16,477 nucleotides of DNA from a bacterium (lineage in GTDB: Bacteria > Desulfobacterota > Binatia > UBA12015). The notes beneath the pieces are model-generated. The model worked only from the letters and a program-made list of their open reading frames with translations. It had not been told where the DNA came from and searched no databases. Positions 1 to 7,893 of this stretch are shown piece after piece; the first letter of the stretch is position 1; each line of letters starts with the position of its first letter. The position numbers and the translations under genes were made by a program. The DNA lies in assembly GCA_018970825.1 (NCBI GenBank), contig JAGWVP010000011.1:1-16477 (forward strand). Reading direction: 5' to 3'.

Positions 1-97
1 GTCGCGGTCGTTCGAGCCGCCCACGCGCGGACCCGGATGAAGACCTCGCGAGTCGTGAGAGCCGAGACGGGTGGCCCGCTCCCGGTGTGCCCCGCGA

Positions 98-1612
98 CTA
101 CCAGTCCTCGAGGGACTGCTCCTCCCAGTGCGTGCCGAGGACCTGCATCGGCTCCACCCGCATGAACGGCGTCACCGCGGCCCCGTTCGGGTTCGAGACG
201 GAGTCGCCCGCGCAGATCTCGGCAGTACCCCACGGCGCGCAGCCTGTCCCCTGCAGGGTGAACTGCGTCGGGAGGAGGTTGTCGGGCGACACGCTCGTCG
301 CCGAGCCGATGCCCCTCTTCCAGGCGTCGGAGTTGTCGTCGCAGCCGAGCCCCGCAAAGCAGTTCGTCACCTGGTTGGCGAGCTTCTTCTTGGTGCCGGT
401 GAACAGGAAGCTACCGATCGTCTGGACGAAGCTCAGGTTCGAGCCGATCTCCGACTTCACCGACTCGTAGACCAGGTCCGCCGCATCGCGGCGCAGGGCC
501 GCGGAGTAGAAGGCGTCGGTGATCGTCATGCCGGCCTGGTCGAAGGCCCAGTCGACGAAGCCCGAGCACATCGTCCCCTGCCGCTCCTGGGTCTCCCATG
601 CGTTCGTGCCGGCCGCGGACCACGGCAAGCCCATGCCCGAGAGCCCGCTGTAGTCGCTGATCTTGTAGTAGCCCTGGGCCCCCAGCGCCGCGTCGGCCGC
701 ATCCTCGAACGCCGGTCGGATGAACTCGGCCCCGGGTTTCAGCAGGAGGCCCTCGTAGGCGAGGCGTCCGTTGCGGATCGCGTCGCCGACCGACTCGCTG
801 AGGATGCCTGGCGTTCCGTTGTTCAGCGGGCCGAGCTCGAACTCGTTCGCGTCGAGCAGGTCGTTCGCGTCGGGCTCGTCGTAGAGGGTGTCGTGGCGGA
901 TCGTCTGCGCGTCGAGAAAGATGACGGCGTGGCGGTGGCGCTGGCCGATCGCGTTGAACAGCGCGACGACCACGTCCTCGCCGCCCGGCGAGTGGAGCGG
1001 CACGATGCCGACGTCGCCCTTCTCCGCGTTCAGGACCTGCGCGTCGACGAGCGTCTGCACGACGCAGGTGCACTTGCAGCCGAACGGCGACGGTACGGCT
1101 TCGACCGATCCGTGGCGGCGGACGGCGCGCTGCACGTCGGTCGCGAGAACGATCTTGCTCGCGACCGCCTTCGCGACGACCGTCTCCGGCGACGTCTCGC
1201 GCGACAGGGGCTGGACGCGATTGCCCGCGACGACCTCCCAGAGCTTGCCGCCCTGGCCGAGCCTCGCGATCCGCGCGGCCTTCCCGAAGCCCGCGTCCTG
1301 GTAGAGCTTCGCGGTGTTCATGCAGCCGATGCCGTCCTCGACGCGCACCTGGCCGCCGAGATCCTCGCAGGCCTCGACGCGGCGCACGCCGCCGCACTTC
1401 TGTGCGATCCGTCCGTCCTCCTGCCAGTGACGGGCCTCCCACTCGAAGGACCGCCGGACCGCCTCGCGGTCGGGCGCCTCGAGCAAGGCCTGGGCACGGG
1501 CGTCGCGCGCTCCGAGCGGCAGGAGGTCGTCGTGGCCGAGGAGGGAGATCGCGACCGCCGAAGCGAGGGCGAGTGCGCGGATCGCGAAGACCGAAGATCT
1601 CGTTCCCTGCAT
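98..1612 (-). CDS. secreted permuted papain-fold (YiiX/LRAT-like) cysteine hydrolase, putative
   Basis: The product is 504 aa. The start at 1612 is chosen because GGGGAGAAG lies just upstream and because it begins a signal peptide: a short basic n-region, hydrophobic residues about 12-27, and an Ala-rich stretch ending near ARAQ. An in-frame ATG at 1681 overlaps a possible -10 box and has no signal peptide. A Gly-Asp pair (residues 199-200) precedes a beta-strand-like segment with His228 (RHAVIFLD), and about 120 residues later comes Cys349 in a CSGFVDWAF motif at a helix start. His before Cys is the order of circularly permuted NlpC/P60 folds such as YiiX (C92) and LRAT; family knowledge assigns these amidase, peptidase or acyltransferase roles. 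About a dozen cysteines, including a CKCTC cluster, fit an exported disulfide-bonded protein. No overall family is recognised, and the substrate is unknown. Enzyme class is inferred from two motifs only. Confidence 0.75.
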   Translation of the reverse strand: MQGTRSSVFAIRALALASAVAISLLGHDDLLPLGARDARAQALLEAPDREAVRRSFEWEARHWQEDGRIAQKCGGVRRVEACEDLGGQVRVEDGIGCMNTAKLYQDAGFGKAARIARLGQGGKLWEVVAGNRVQPLSRETSPETVVAKAVASKIVLATDVQRAVRRHGSVEAVPSPFGCKCTCVVQTLVDAQVLNAEKGDVGIVPLHSPGGEDVVVALFNAIGQRHRHAVIFLDAQTIRHDTLYDEPDANDLLDANEFELGPLNNGTPGILSESVGDAIRNGRLAYEGLLLKPGAEFIRPAFEDAADAALGAQGYYKISDYSGLSGMGLPWSAAGTNAWETQERQGTMCSGFVDWAFDQAGMTITDAFYSAALRRDAADLVYESVKSEIGSNLSFVQTIGSFLFTGTKKKLANQVTNCFAGLGCDDNSDAWKRGIGSATSVSPDNLLPTQFTLQGTGCAPWGTAEICAGDSVSNPNGAAVTPFMRVEPMQVLGTHWEEQSLEDW

Positions 1613-1679
1613 GCAGACGCTTCTCCCCGGAAGGGCCGTCGCCCGCGAGGACCGGGCCGCGACACCGTTCGGATTTTGC

Positions 1680-1706
1680 ACTATCCCGCCGGTCGGGAGG
1701 GGACAA
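1680..1706 (-). promoter_or_regulatory. possible sigma70-like promoter for the secreted hydrolase
   Basis: On the minus strand TTGTCC (1706-1701) and GATAGT (1685-1680) each match four of six consensus bases. They are separated by a short 15 bp spacer, about 68 bases ahead of the start at 1612. The A/T-rich run just after it is unusual for this window. Spacing is suboptimal, so this is only a candidate. Confidence 0.27.
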
Positions 1707-1852
1707 GACGGGAATCGGGGACGTCGTTCCGGGGGCGGATCGCGGTCGCCGTCGCCTCCGCGGGCCCTTCGTACGGAATCGTCGCCCCTCTGCCGAGCGG
1801 TTCGCCGGCCGCACCGCCTGTCCGGCGCGGGAAGTCCCGGCTCCGCTGCCCC

Positions 1853-3802
1853 TCAGAGCTGCTCGAGACGCATCACGTCGACCGGCTCGATCCACACCGT
1901 GAGGCGCTCCTCGGCGAAGCGAGGTTCGCGGAGCGCGCGGAGCACCGCCGCCGCGACGTCGGCCGGGACGATCGTCTCGAAGCGAACGAGCTCCCGGTCG
2001 CCGGCCGCCTCCGGGCGGGAGCCGCCGCCGGTGCAGGGGACCGAGGTGTAGACCGGTGCACCGAGCCCCCGCGCCATCGCGACGAGATCGGACTCGAGCG
2101 CGGCCGGACCGATCGCCGTCACGCGCCGCATCTGCACGGTCACGCGCTTGCGCGCGGCGAGCGGGTGCGAGGACCCCTGCCGGTGGCCCTCGAGCCCGAC
2201 GATGTCGAGCCGTCGCCCTGCCTGTTCGAAGTCGAGCGCGAGCTCCTGCAACTTCTCCATGACGCTCGAGTCGACGAGGCTCGTCCCGTCGAGGTCCACG
2301 ATCACGTTGTTTCCCTGCACGAGCCCGAGCTGCTCGATCTGGCGCCGGAAGGGGATCCAGTTGCTGAACACGGCCGAGCCGCTCGCGTCGATCCGCACCG
2401 TCTGGTCGTCGACCGTCGTGACGTGCAGGAAGGGCTTGAACATCGAGGAGGGCGGGACCCCGTTCACGGCATGGACGACGAACTTGAGCAGCACTCCGAT
2501 CGCGACGCCCGCGAGCAGGTCGGTGGCCAGGATCGCGACGATCGTCGCGACGAAGATGAGCAGCTGCTCGGGGCCGATCCGGAAGACGTTGATGAACTCG
2601 CGCGGCGAGGCGAGCCGGAAGCCGGTGTAGACGAGCATCGCGGCGAGCGCGGACAGGGGGATGCGGTGGAGCAGGCCCGGCGCGAGCGCGACCGCCGCGA
2701 GCAGGAAGAGGCCGTGCCAGAGGTCCGCGAAACGCGTCCGGGCGCCCGCGTCCACGTTGGCCTTGCTGCGGACGATCTCCGAGATCATCGGCAGGCCGCC
2801 GACCGACGCGGCCGCGACGTTGGCGAGGCCGACGGCGAGCAGGTCGCGGTCCATGTCGGTCTTGCGCTTCCAGGGGTCGATCAGGTCGATCGCCTTCGCC
2901 GACAGGAGCGACTCGATGCTGCCGACGAGCGCGAACAGGAGCGTCCACTTGAGCGCGGAGAGCCGCGTCTCCGGTCCCGCGAAGACGGAGAAGTCGGGCC
3001 ACTGAACCGCGGCGAGGAGGTTTCCGGGCACGCCGACCAGGAAGGAGTCGCCGATCCGGTACTCGTGGCCCGCGAGCCGGTAGGAATGCTCGTTCGCGAG
3101 ATCGAACCAGGCGCCGAGCGGCACGGCGACGGCGAGGACGAGGAGTTGAGCGGGCACCTGCCGCAGCCAGGCCGGGCGCAACCGGGTACGCAACGCCGGC
3201 CACCCGAACAGGATCGCGAGGCTCACGAGCCCGATCACGGTGATCGCCGGGTTCAGGTGCGCGATCTTTTCGGGCAGCTCCCGCAGCACCTCGAGCGGCT
3301 CGCCCTGCGCCTTCTGCCCGAACACGACCGGCAACTGCTTCAGGAAGATGATGACGCCGATCGCGGCGAGCATCCCGTGCACGACCGCCGTCGGGAAGAA
3401 CTCGCTCAGCGCCCCCACGCGCAGGAGACCGAAGCCGACTTGCAGGAGTCCGGCGGCGCACCCGATCGCGATCGTCATGCGGTAGGCCCGTAGGTCGGCC
3501 GTCGGATCGGCGCCCGCGGTGAAGCCGAGCGCCTGCATCGCGCCGAGCACGATGACGATGAGGCCCGCGGCCGGTCCCTTGATCGTGAGTTCGGAGTTGC
3601 TGACGAGGGTCGTGACGACCGCGCCGACCACGGCCGTGAAGACGCCCGCCACCGGGGGAAAGCCGCTCGCGAGGGAGATGCCGAGGCACAGCGGCAGGGC
3701 GATGAGGAAGACGAGGAAACCTGCCGTCGCGTCGTCGCGGAAGTGGGTCGCGAAACCGGAGGCGTCGCCGCGAGGCGCGGGGGTGGAAGCGGGGGGAGTC
3801 AT
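1853..3802 (-). CDS. SulP family anion transporter with STAS domain and PII-like C-terminal domain
   Basis: The product is 649 aa. Residues about 25-445 form the multi-helix SulP transporter core: an LPLCLGISLASG first helix, a KGPAAGL segment, a GSIESLLSAKAID segment and a VGGLPMISEIVRSKANVDAG segment, all typical of the family. Members move sulfate, bicarbonate or dicarboxylates across the inner membrane, often with Na+ or H+. Residues about 455-548 form a STAS domain with the usual VDLDGTSLVDSSVMEKL core. The last ~95 residues do not belong to STAS. They run MRRVTAIGP, an ALESDLVAMARGLGAP helix, a Gly-rich turn, then ELVRFETIVPADVAAAVLRAL and ERLTVWIEPVDVMRL, which follows the beta-alpha-beta-beta-alpha-beta order of PII (GlnB-like) proteins. 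Bicarbonate is a plausible substrate given known PII-type control of bicarbonate uptake, but no carbonic anhydrase gene is in the window. The start at 3802 has no clear Shine-Dalgarno sequence. Confidence 0.93.
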   Translation of the reverse strand: MTPPASTPAPRGDASGFATHFRDDATAGFLVFLIALPLCLGISLASGFPPVAGVFTAVVGAVVTTLVSNSELTIKGPAAGLIVIVLGAMQALGFTAGADPTADLRAYRMTIAIGCAAGLLQVGFGLLRVGALSEFFPTAVVHGMLAAIGVIIFLKQLPVVFGQKAQGEPLEVLRELPEKIAHLNPAITVIGLVSLAILFGWPALRTRLRPAWLRQVPAQLLVLAVAVPLGAWFDLANEHSYRLAGHEYRIGDSFLVGVPGNLLAAVQWPDFSVFAGPETRLSALKWTLLFALVGSIESLLSAKAIDLIDPWKRKTDMDRDLLAVGLANVAAASVGGLPMISEIVRSKANVDAGARTRFADLWHGLFLLAAVALAPGLLHRIPLSALAAMLVYTGFRLASPREFINVFRIGPEQLLIFVATIVAILATDLLAGVAIGVLLKFVVHAVNGVPPSSMFKPFLHVTTVDDQTVRIDASGSAVFSNWIPFRRQIEQLGLVQGNNVIVDLDGTSLVDSSVMEKLQELALDFEQAGRRLDIVGLEGHRQGSSHPLAARKRVTVQMRRVTAIGPAALESDLVAMARGLGAPVYTSVPCTGGGSRPEAAGDRELVRFETIVPADVAAAVLRALREPRFAEERLTVWIEPVDVMRLEQL

Positions 3803-3817
3803 GGCCGGGCTCGGCCG

Positions 3818-3847
3818 TAGTTAGGTGGGCGCGGTCCGGGATTTCAA
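3818..3847 (-). promoter_or_regulatory. weak candidate promoter for the SulP gene
   Basis: On the minus strand TTGAAA (3847-3842) and TAACTA (3823-3818) are separated by 18 bp, in the 89 bp gap between the glycosyltransferase stop and the SulP start. If used, the mRNA leader would be only about ten bases, which would agree with the absence of a Shine-Dalgarno sequence. The -10 box match is poor. Confidence 0.22.
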
Positions 3848-3891
3848 GGCCGCCCGGCTCCGAGACGATCGGGACGAGTTCTCCCCCGGGT

Positions 3892-5556
3892 TCACCGCCC
3901 CCGCGTCAGGTCGACTTCGCTCGCCTTGTCGGTCACGACCCACACGGACATCCATCCGAGGGTTCCGCCGGCCCGCTGGCGGACGACGGTCGGCTCGATC
4001 CCGCGCTCCCGAAGGCAGGTCGCGTCGAAGGGGCGGCCGTAGAGCGGGTAGTCGATGAAGACGAAGCGTTGGTCGCGCCGGCACAGGAGGGCGGAGAGGG
4101 CTTCGGGATCGGGATAGGTCAGCCGCAGGCCGCCGCGGTACCACTCGAAGCCCGCCGAGAAGCGCGAGTTCACGACCACGTTCCGAAGACCGGTGTGGCG
4201 CGCGACGTCGAGCGCCTCCCGATACGTCTCGAGCGGCGTCCGCGACCACTCGGCCGCGACCCGCGCACCGTCTGCGGCGAGCACGAGGGCCGCCGCGACG
4301 AGGAGGGCCGCCGCGATCCCGCGCAGGGAGCGAGGCAGGGAGTGCGTCGCCCGTCGACCGATCGCGACCAGCCCCATCGCGAGGAGAAGCGCCGCGGGCG
4401 GCAGCAGGTAGCTGACGAAGCGGGGCACGTACTGGAGGTTCAGCGCGGCCAGCGAGACGTAGGTGGCGAGCACGGGGGCGACGAGCGTGCCGGCGAGGAG
4501 GCGGTCCCCGCGCCGGGTGAGGTCGGCGATGCCGAGTCCCGCGATCGCCCAGAACACGGTGGCGCCGAGCGGCCGCGGGACTCCGGTCGCCATGCGATCG
4601 ACCCAGGACGAGAAGAGGTCCCGGTAGGGGCCGGCGAGGACGTCGGTCCACGCGGCCATCGTGCCGAAGTCCTGCCCGCTCGAGGCGAGGATCGCGTCGA
4701 GCAGCGGCAGGTAGAAGGCGAGCGACGCGATCCCGACCGCTGCGACGGTCGCAAGGGCCTTCGCGCGTCCCTTCGGCCGGGTGCACAGGAACGCGCACTC
4801 GCCGAGAAACGGCAGGACGAACACGGGCAGGGTCGTGATCCCGAGGAGCCCGGCGCCGGCGACGACTCCGAAGCGGGGTGGCCCGCCCCGGCTTCGCCCG
4901 GCGGCGCCCGCGAGGAGGAGCGACATCGCGGCGAACCCGAGGCCGTATCCGCGTGCCTGCACCGTGAGCTCGAGGTGGAGGGGGGACGTCGCGACGAGCA
5001 GCAGGAACGCGAGAGCGACCGCGATCCCGAGGCGCCGCCTCGTCCATTCGGTGAGCGCCGCCGCCGAGAGGACTCCCGGGATCACGCTCCAGAGCCGGTA
5101 GACGACTTCGCGCCGGCCGAGCGCCTCGGTTGCGTACCAGGTCAGCAGGTTGAAGAGGACGTGGTCGTTCGGAATGTAGTCGCCGCGAAGGATCGCCTCC
5201 GGCCCGCGATCGACGAAGAAGAGGGCGGTGAACGCCTCGTCGTTCCAGAACCCCGCGCCGAGCAGGGCGAGGCGGCTCGCGACGAGGAGCGAGAGGAGGA
5301 TCGTCGCGAGGGCGGCCGCGAGAGCATGGCGGGTCGTCGCGAGGCCGGCCTGCGCTGCGCGCGTCCCGGGCTCGCTTCGTGGCTGCCGATTCGGCCGCGC
5401 GACGGCGAGCCGGGGAGGACCCTCGGGATCCTCGTCGCGCTGCTGATCCGTCCCGCGCGCCCTTGTCCGGCGGGGAGACCCACGGTCGGACGAGGCCCGG
5501 GGGCCTTCGCCACCGGTCCCGAAACACGGTACGAGCGCGCCCGCACGTTCTCCCAC
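3892..5556 (-). CDS. GT-C membrane glycosyltransferase, ArnT/PMT (GT39/GT83) type
   Basis: This is a multi-pass inner-membrane protein. After the first membrane helix comes GFWNDEAFTALFF; the Asp-Glu pair (residues 106-107 counting from the GTG at 5556) in the first periplasmic loop is the signature of ArnT/PMT-type enzymes, which use a polyprenyl-phosphate sugar to glycosylate lipid, glycan or protein. About ten further hydrophobic segments follow, then a soluble C-terminal part of ~120 residues with no membrane helix. The start is a problem. The only canonical start between the TM1 region and 5556 is the GTG at 5556 itself, which has a good GAGGGGAGC ribosome binding site at 5561-5569. That start implies a 74-residue Arg/Pro/Gly-rich N-terminus atypical of the family. 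The frame stays open to 5784 but looks non-coding there. A non-canonical start closer to 5334, or an upstream frameshift, cannot be excluded. Sugar and acceptor are unknown. Confidence 0.85.
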   Translation of the reverse strand: MGERAGALVPCFGTGGEGPRASSDRGSPRRTRARGTDQQRDEDPEGPPRLAVARPNRQPRSEPGTRAAQAGLATTRHALAAALATILLSLLVASRLALLGAGFWNDEAFTALFFVDRGPEAILRGDYIPNDHVLFNLLTWYATEALGRREVVYRLWSVIPGVLSAAALTEWTRRRLGIAVALAFLLLVATSPLHLELTVQARGYGLGFAAMSLLLAGAAGRSRGGPPRFGVVAGAGLLGITTLPVFVLPFLGECAFLCTRPKGRAKALATVAAVGIASLAFYLPLLDAILASSGQDFGTMAAWTDVLAGPYRDLFSSWVDRMATGVPRPLGATVFWAIAGLGIADLTRRGDRLLAGTLVAPVLATYVSLAALNLQYVPRFVSYLLPPAALLLAMGLVAIGRRATHSLPRSLRGIAAALLVAAALVLAADGARVAAEWSRTPLETYREALDVARHTGLRNVVVNSRFSAGFEWYRGGLRLTYPDPEALSALLCRRDQRFVFIDYPLYGRPFDATCLRERGIEPTVVRQRAGGTLGWMSVWVVTDKASEVDLTRGR

Positions 5557-5891
5557 GATCGCTCCCCTCGCACGACGACTCCGGCCCCTCTCGACGCTCG
5601 GGACGAATCGTCGCGGACCCCCGGCTGTCGAAGGGCAAGCGACGCCGACGGGCGAGTCGTCTTTCGTCCTGACCACCCCACGCGACGGCCGACAGGCGTG
5701 CGTTCCCGGGGCCCCCGGCGGGCGGTCGCCGCACCCCGGCTCACGAGCTTCGAAACGGTCCGGGAATCGTGGCCGGGAAGGCACCGCGTGCCTCGACTCG
5801 CGGTCGCGCCGGTACGCGGGCCCCTCTCGCGCGCCCGCCCGGTGTGCGCCGAGTCCGGGCTCCTCGTCGCCGGCCCCGCTTCCCCCGCGAT

Positions 5892-5922
5892 CCCGCCCCG
5901 ATCCTCCTTGATCGGGCGCGGG
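5892..5922. promoter_or_regulatory. inverted repeat / hairpin overlapping a -35 box
   Basis: CCCGCCCCGATC (5892-5903) and GATCGGGCGCGGG (5910-5922) pair over seven perfect base pairs next to a 6-base loop, and extend by five more with one bulged base. There is no T-tract, so a terminator is less likely. It overlaps the candidate -35 box of the next gene and could be an operator. Confidence 0.4.
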
Positions 5923-5936
5923 TTACCCTCGATAAG
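5908..5936 (+). promoter_or_regulatory. candidate sigma70-type promoter for the fatty acid hydroxylase gene
   Basis: TTGATC (5908-5913) and GATAAG (5931-5936) each match four of six consensus bases and have the ideal 17 bp spacer. The -10 box ends 47 bases before the ATG at 5984. TTACCCTCGATAAGA is one of the few A/T-richer spots in this gap. Confidence 0.45.
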
Positions 5937-5983
5937 ACCGACCGACGGGGCCGACGACGTGCCGTCCCCGGTGGAGCGAACCG

Positions 5984-6715
5984 ATGCCGACCGAGAGCGC
6001 CCTGCAACCGATGTGGGACTGGATCCTGCGCCACGTCGGCGCGACCGGGATCGCATCGCCCGGCGCGCTGCTGACCGCGGTCGTGGCGGGCGTCTACCTG
6101 CCGGGGATCGTCTTCTCGTTCGTCGACGTCTTCGTGACCGGGCGCATGACGCTCGCCGAGTGCCGCGCCGTCCACTGGCGAGCGATGAAGTGGTACGGCT
6201 CCTTCTACCCGCTCGCGATGATCGCGTTCTGGGCTCTGCCGATGACGCTCCTGTCGAGCGTGCCGGGAGCCGCCCCGTCGACGTTCGAGTTCTGCCGCGA
6301 CCTCGTCTTCTATTTCCTGCTCGGCGACTTCGTCTCGTACTTCTGGCACCGCTGGGAGCACGCAAACGCCTGGTACATGCGGAAGATCCACTCGGTTCAC
6401 CACGTGGATACGCCGCCGCTCTCGATCTGGACGGCGATGGTGGTCCACCCGGTCGAGGGCATCACCGTGTTCGCGTGCTTCCACGTCTACGCGATCCTGT
6501 TCCCGCTCCACCCGCTCACGCTTCTGGCCGGCGCATTCTCGGTCACGGCCGTGAACATGATCACGCATTGCGGCTACCGACTGCCGGGCTACGACCGGAT
6601 CTTCGCGACGGCACGCGAGCACGACATCCACCACGCGAGCCGCGAACCGAAGAACGTCTCGGTCATGCTCTCGATCTGCGACCGGATGTTCGGGACGTTC
6701 GAAAAGGCGCGGTGA
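5984..6715 (+). CDS. fatty acid hydroxylase / sterol desaturase superfamily membrane protein
   Basis: The product is 243 aa, a usual length for the superfamily. The start has GGAG seven bases upstream. The di-iron histidine motifs are all visible: H122-R-W-E-H126, H136-S-V-H139-H140 and H213-D-I-H216-H217, plus further histidines at 155 and 195. These ligate a non-haem di-iron centre facing the cytoplasm. Several hydrophobic segments (about 27-52, 72-93, 105-121, 158-188) anchor it in the membrane. Family members hydroxylate or desaturate C-H bonds of lipids such as fatty acids, sterols, carotenoids and ether lipids, using O2. The sequence does not reveal which lipid. It appears monocistronic: its own promoter is upstream, and the next gene is 140 bp away with different base composition. 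Confidence 0.93.
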   Translation: MPTESALQPMWDWILRHVGATGIASPGALLTAVVAGVYLPGIVFSFVDVFVTGRMTLAECRAVHWRAMKWYGSFYPLAMIAFWALPMTLLSSVPGAAPSTFEFCRDLVFYFLLGDFVSYFWHRWEHANAWYMRKIHSVHHVDTPPLSIWTAMVVHPVEGITVFACFHVYAILFPLHPLTLLAGAFSVTAVNMITHCGYRLPGYDRIFATAREHDIHHASREPKNVSVMLSICDRMFGTFEKAR

Positions 6716-6855
6716 GCCGGGCGGGGCGCCGGATGGGCGCACCGTCACACGGTCGGCGATCGTCCTGCGTCCTGCACGACGCGGAGCGCTCGTCCGCGGA
6801 AGGCGGTTGCACTCCGTGACCGCGGCGTGGCCTGCTCCGCGAGAGGGGACACGAA

Positions 6856-7557
6856 GTGGCGGTCTCTGCCAGCGATGCGACCCTCGCCGGCGGGCTGGAA
6901 TCGTTCGCCGACTATCACTGCCGGGGAACGACCACGAGAGCGCAAGCCGTGCTGTCCGCCTTCAATCCGTCGGCGGCGAAGGGCCTCGTTCGAGCCTTGT
7001 CGGAATTCCGACCGGATGTCGTGCACGTCAAGATGTTCCTCTGGCAGCTGTCACCCTCGATCCTGCGACACCTCGTGGGCAGGCCGTCGGTGTACGAGAT
7101 CATGACCTACAAGGCGATTTGTCCGAATGGGACGAAGGTCTTGCCCGGGGGACGTCGCTGCACGCATCCCGCAGGTAGGGCTTGTCTTTCGGGAGGCTGT
7201 CTCACACCGCAAACATGGTTGGCCATGATGCTGCAGCGCCATCTCTGGATGAGGCGAATGAATGCGTTCAGCCGCCTCGTGGCCGTGAGTGAAACCGTGC
7301 GTCTCCGCCTGGACGAGAACGGAGTGGGTCCATGCCGGGTGATTCCATTCGGTTGGCTGTCGACGCCGTCTGGCGACGCGAACGCGCTGGCAGCCGCGAT
7401 CGGGCGCCTGCTCGCAGACAAGACGCTCTGCGACGAGTTCGGCAGGGCCGGCCGCGAAATCGCCCGAGAGGCTTACACCCTCACGGCGTACGTGGACGCC
7501 TGGGAGAACTGTTGTCGCGACATGATCGCCATGCCCCGCGCCGGGACGGGATCATGA
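6856..7557 (+). pseudogene. GT4 glycosyltransferase remnant, N-terminally truncated and internally deleted
   Basis: The open frame is 233 aa from a GTG with GAGAGGGGA upstream. Residues 46-160 match the first Rossmann domain of GT4 (group 1) glycosyltransferases: LSEFRPDVVHVKMF, TYKAICPNG, a run of paired cysteines (102, 110, 115) and LVAVSETVR. The usual first strand with its Gly-rich start (about 60-70 residues) is missing. After CRVIPFGW (160-167) the frame jumps straight to GDANALAAAIGRLLADK (173-189), which normally follows the nucleotide-sugar-binding domain. About 150 residues, including the EX7E donor-binding motif, are therefore absent with the frame kept. The C-terminal helix region (190-223) is normal. 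The protein cannot bind donor sugar in the usual way. Third-position GC is visibly lower than in neighbouring genes, suggesting acquired DNA. A short transcribed ORF without enzymatic function remains possible. Confidence 0.75.
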
Positions 7558-7851
7558 GTCCGCCGTCACGCGGCGATCCGACGCGGGTGTGAAGCCGAAA
7601 GACTCCTCGGACAGGGAAACGAGCTCCCGGTCGTCGACCAGCGATCGATACCGCGCCTCGTCCTCGAATCGCTTGTAGCGTTCGAGGACGGCCATCTTCG
7701 ACCCCCGGCCGTCGAACGACGTGCCTTCGAACCTGCTTCCCGGTCCGAACTCGAGCACTTCCTCGAGACCCAGGTCGGAGAACCGCAGGCCGAGTCGACG
7801 ACTCGGGTCCTCGCGACAGGCTCGGGCGGAAACCCGCCGGTTGTGATTCAC
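7552..7851 (-). pseudogene. orphan C-terminal fragment, possibly sulfotransferase-like
   Basis: The open frame is 99 aa from a GTG at 7851 and stays open back to the stop at 7894-7896, which is the stop of the upstream methyltransferase in the same frame. The in-frame reading upstream of the GTG (HPFGRFVDVNHNRR) runs smoothly into the ORF, suggesting the tail of a longer protein. The RLGLRFSDLG motif followed by a C-terminal YRSLVDDRELVSLSEESFGF loosely recalls the RYEDL motif and C-terminal helix of sulfotransferases. This is a weak resemblance, and no PAPS-binding loop is present. It converges on the glycosyltransferase remnant with a 6 bp overlap and shares its lower GC. It is more likely a broken gene than a functional small protein. 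Confidence 0.45.
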
Positions 7852-7893
7852 GTCGACGAAGCGACCGAATGGATGGGACTCCGTCCGCGGCGT

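Larger units (their letters stand above)
5557..5983. other. 427 bp divergent intergenic region
   Basis: It lies between the divergent glycosyltransferase (minus) and fatty acid hydroxylase (plus) genes. Open frames cross it on both strands but encode Arg/Pro/Gly-rich sequence without domain features. The supportable contents are the hairpin at 5892-5922, the overlapping promoter at 5908-5936 and the ribosome binding sites at the two edges. Confidence 0.5.

Noticed and set aside
2533..2550. 18 bp perfect palindrome TCGCGACGATCGTCGCGA
   Set aside because: It lies inside a SulP membrane helix (ATIVAIL) and is built of codons such as GCG, ATC and GTC that are common here, so it is probably codon-driven.
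71..3493. 1,140-codon plus-strand open frame
   Set aside because: It runs antisense to the secreted hydrolase and the SulP gene. The product is Arg/Asp/Glu/Leu-rich without domains, the usual shadow of C/G-ending codons.
411..3689. 1,092-codon minus-strand open frame
   Set aside because: It is a second frame of the same two genes, spans their intergenic gap, and is almost entirely Arg, Pro, Gly and Ala.
6725..6740. GCGCC/GGCGC hairpin ten bases after the hydroxylase stop, considered as a terminator
   Set aside because: Only five base pairs and no T-tract; such stems are expected by chance at this GC content.
4069..6819. 916-codon plus-strand open frame over the glycosyltransferase and hydroxylase
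   Set aside because: It is antisense to one gene and out of frame with the other, with no motif; both underlying genes have clear family signatures.
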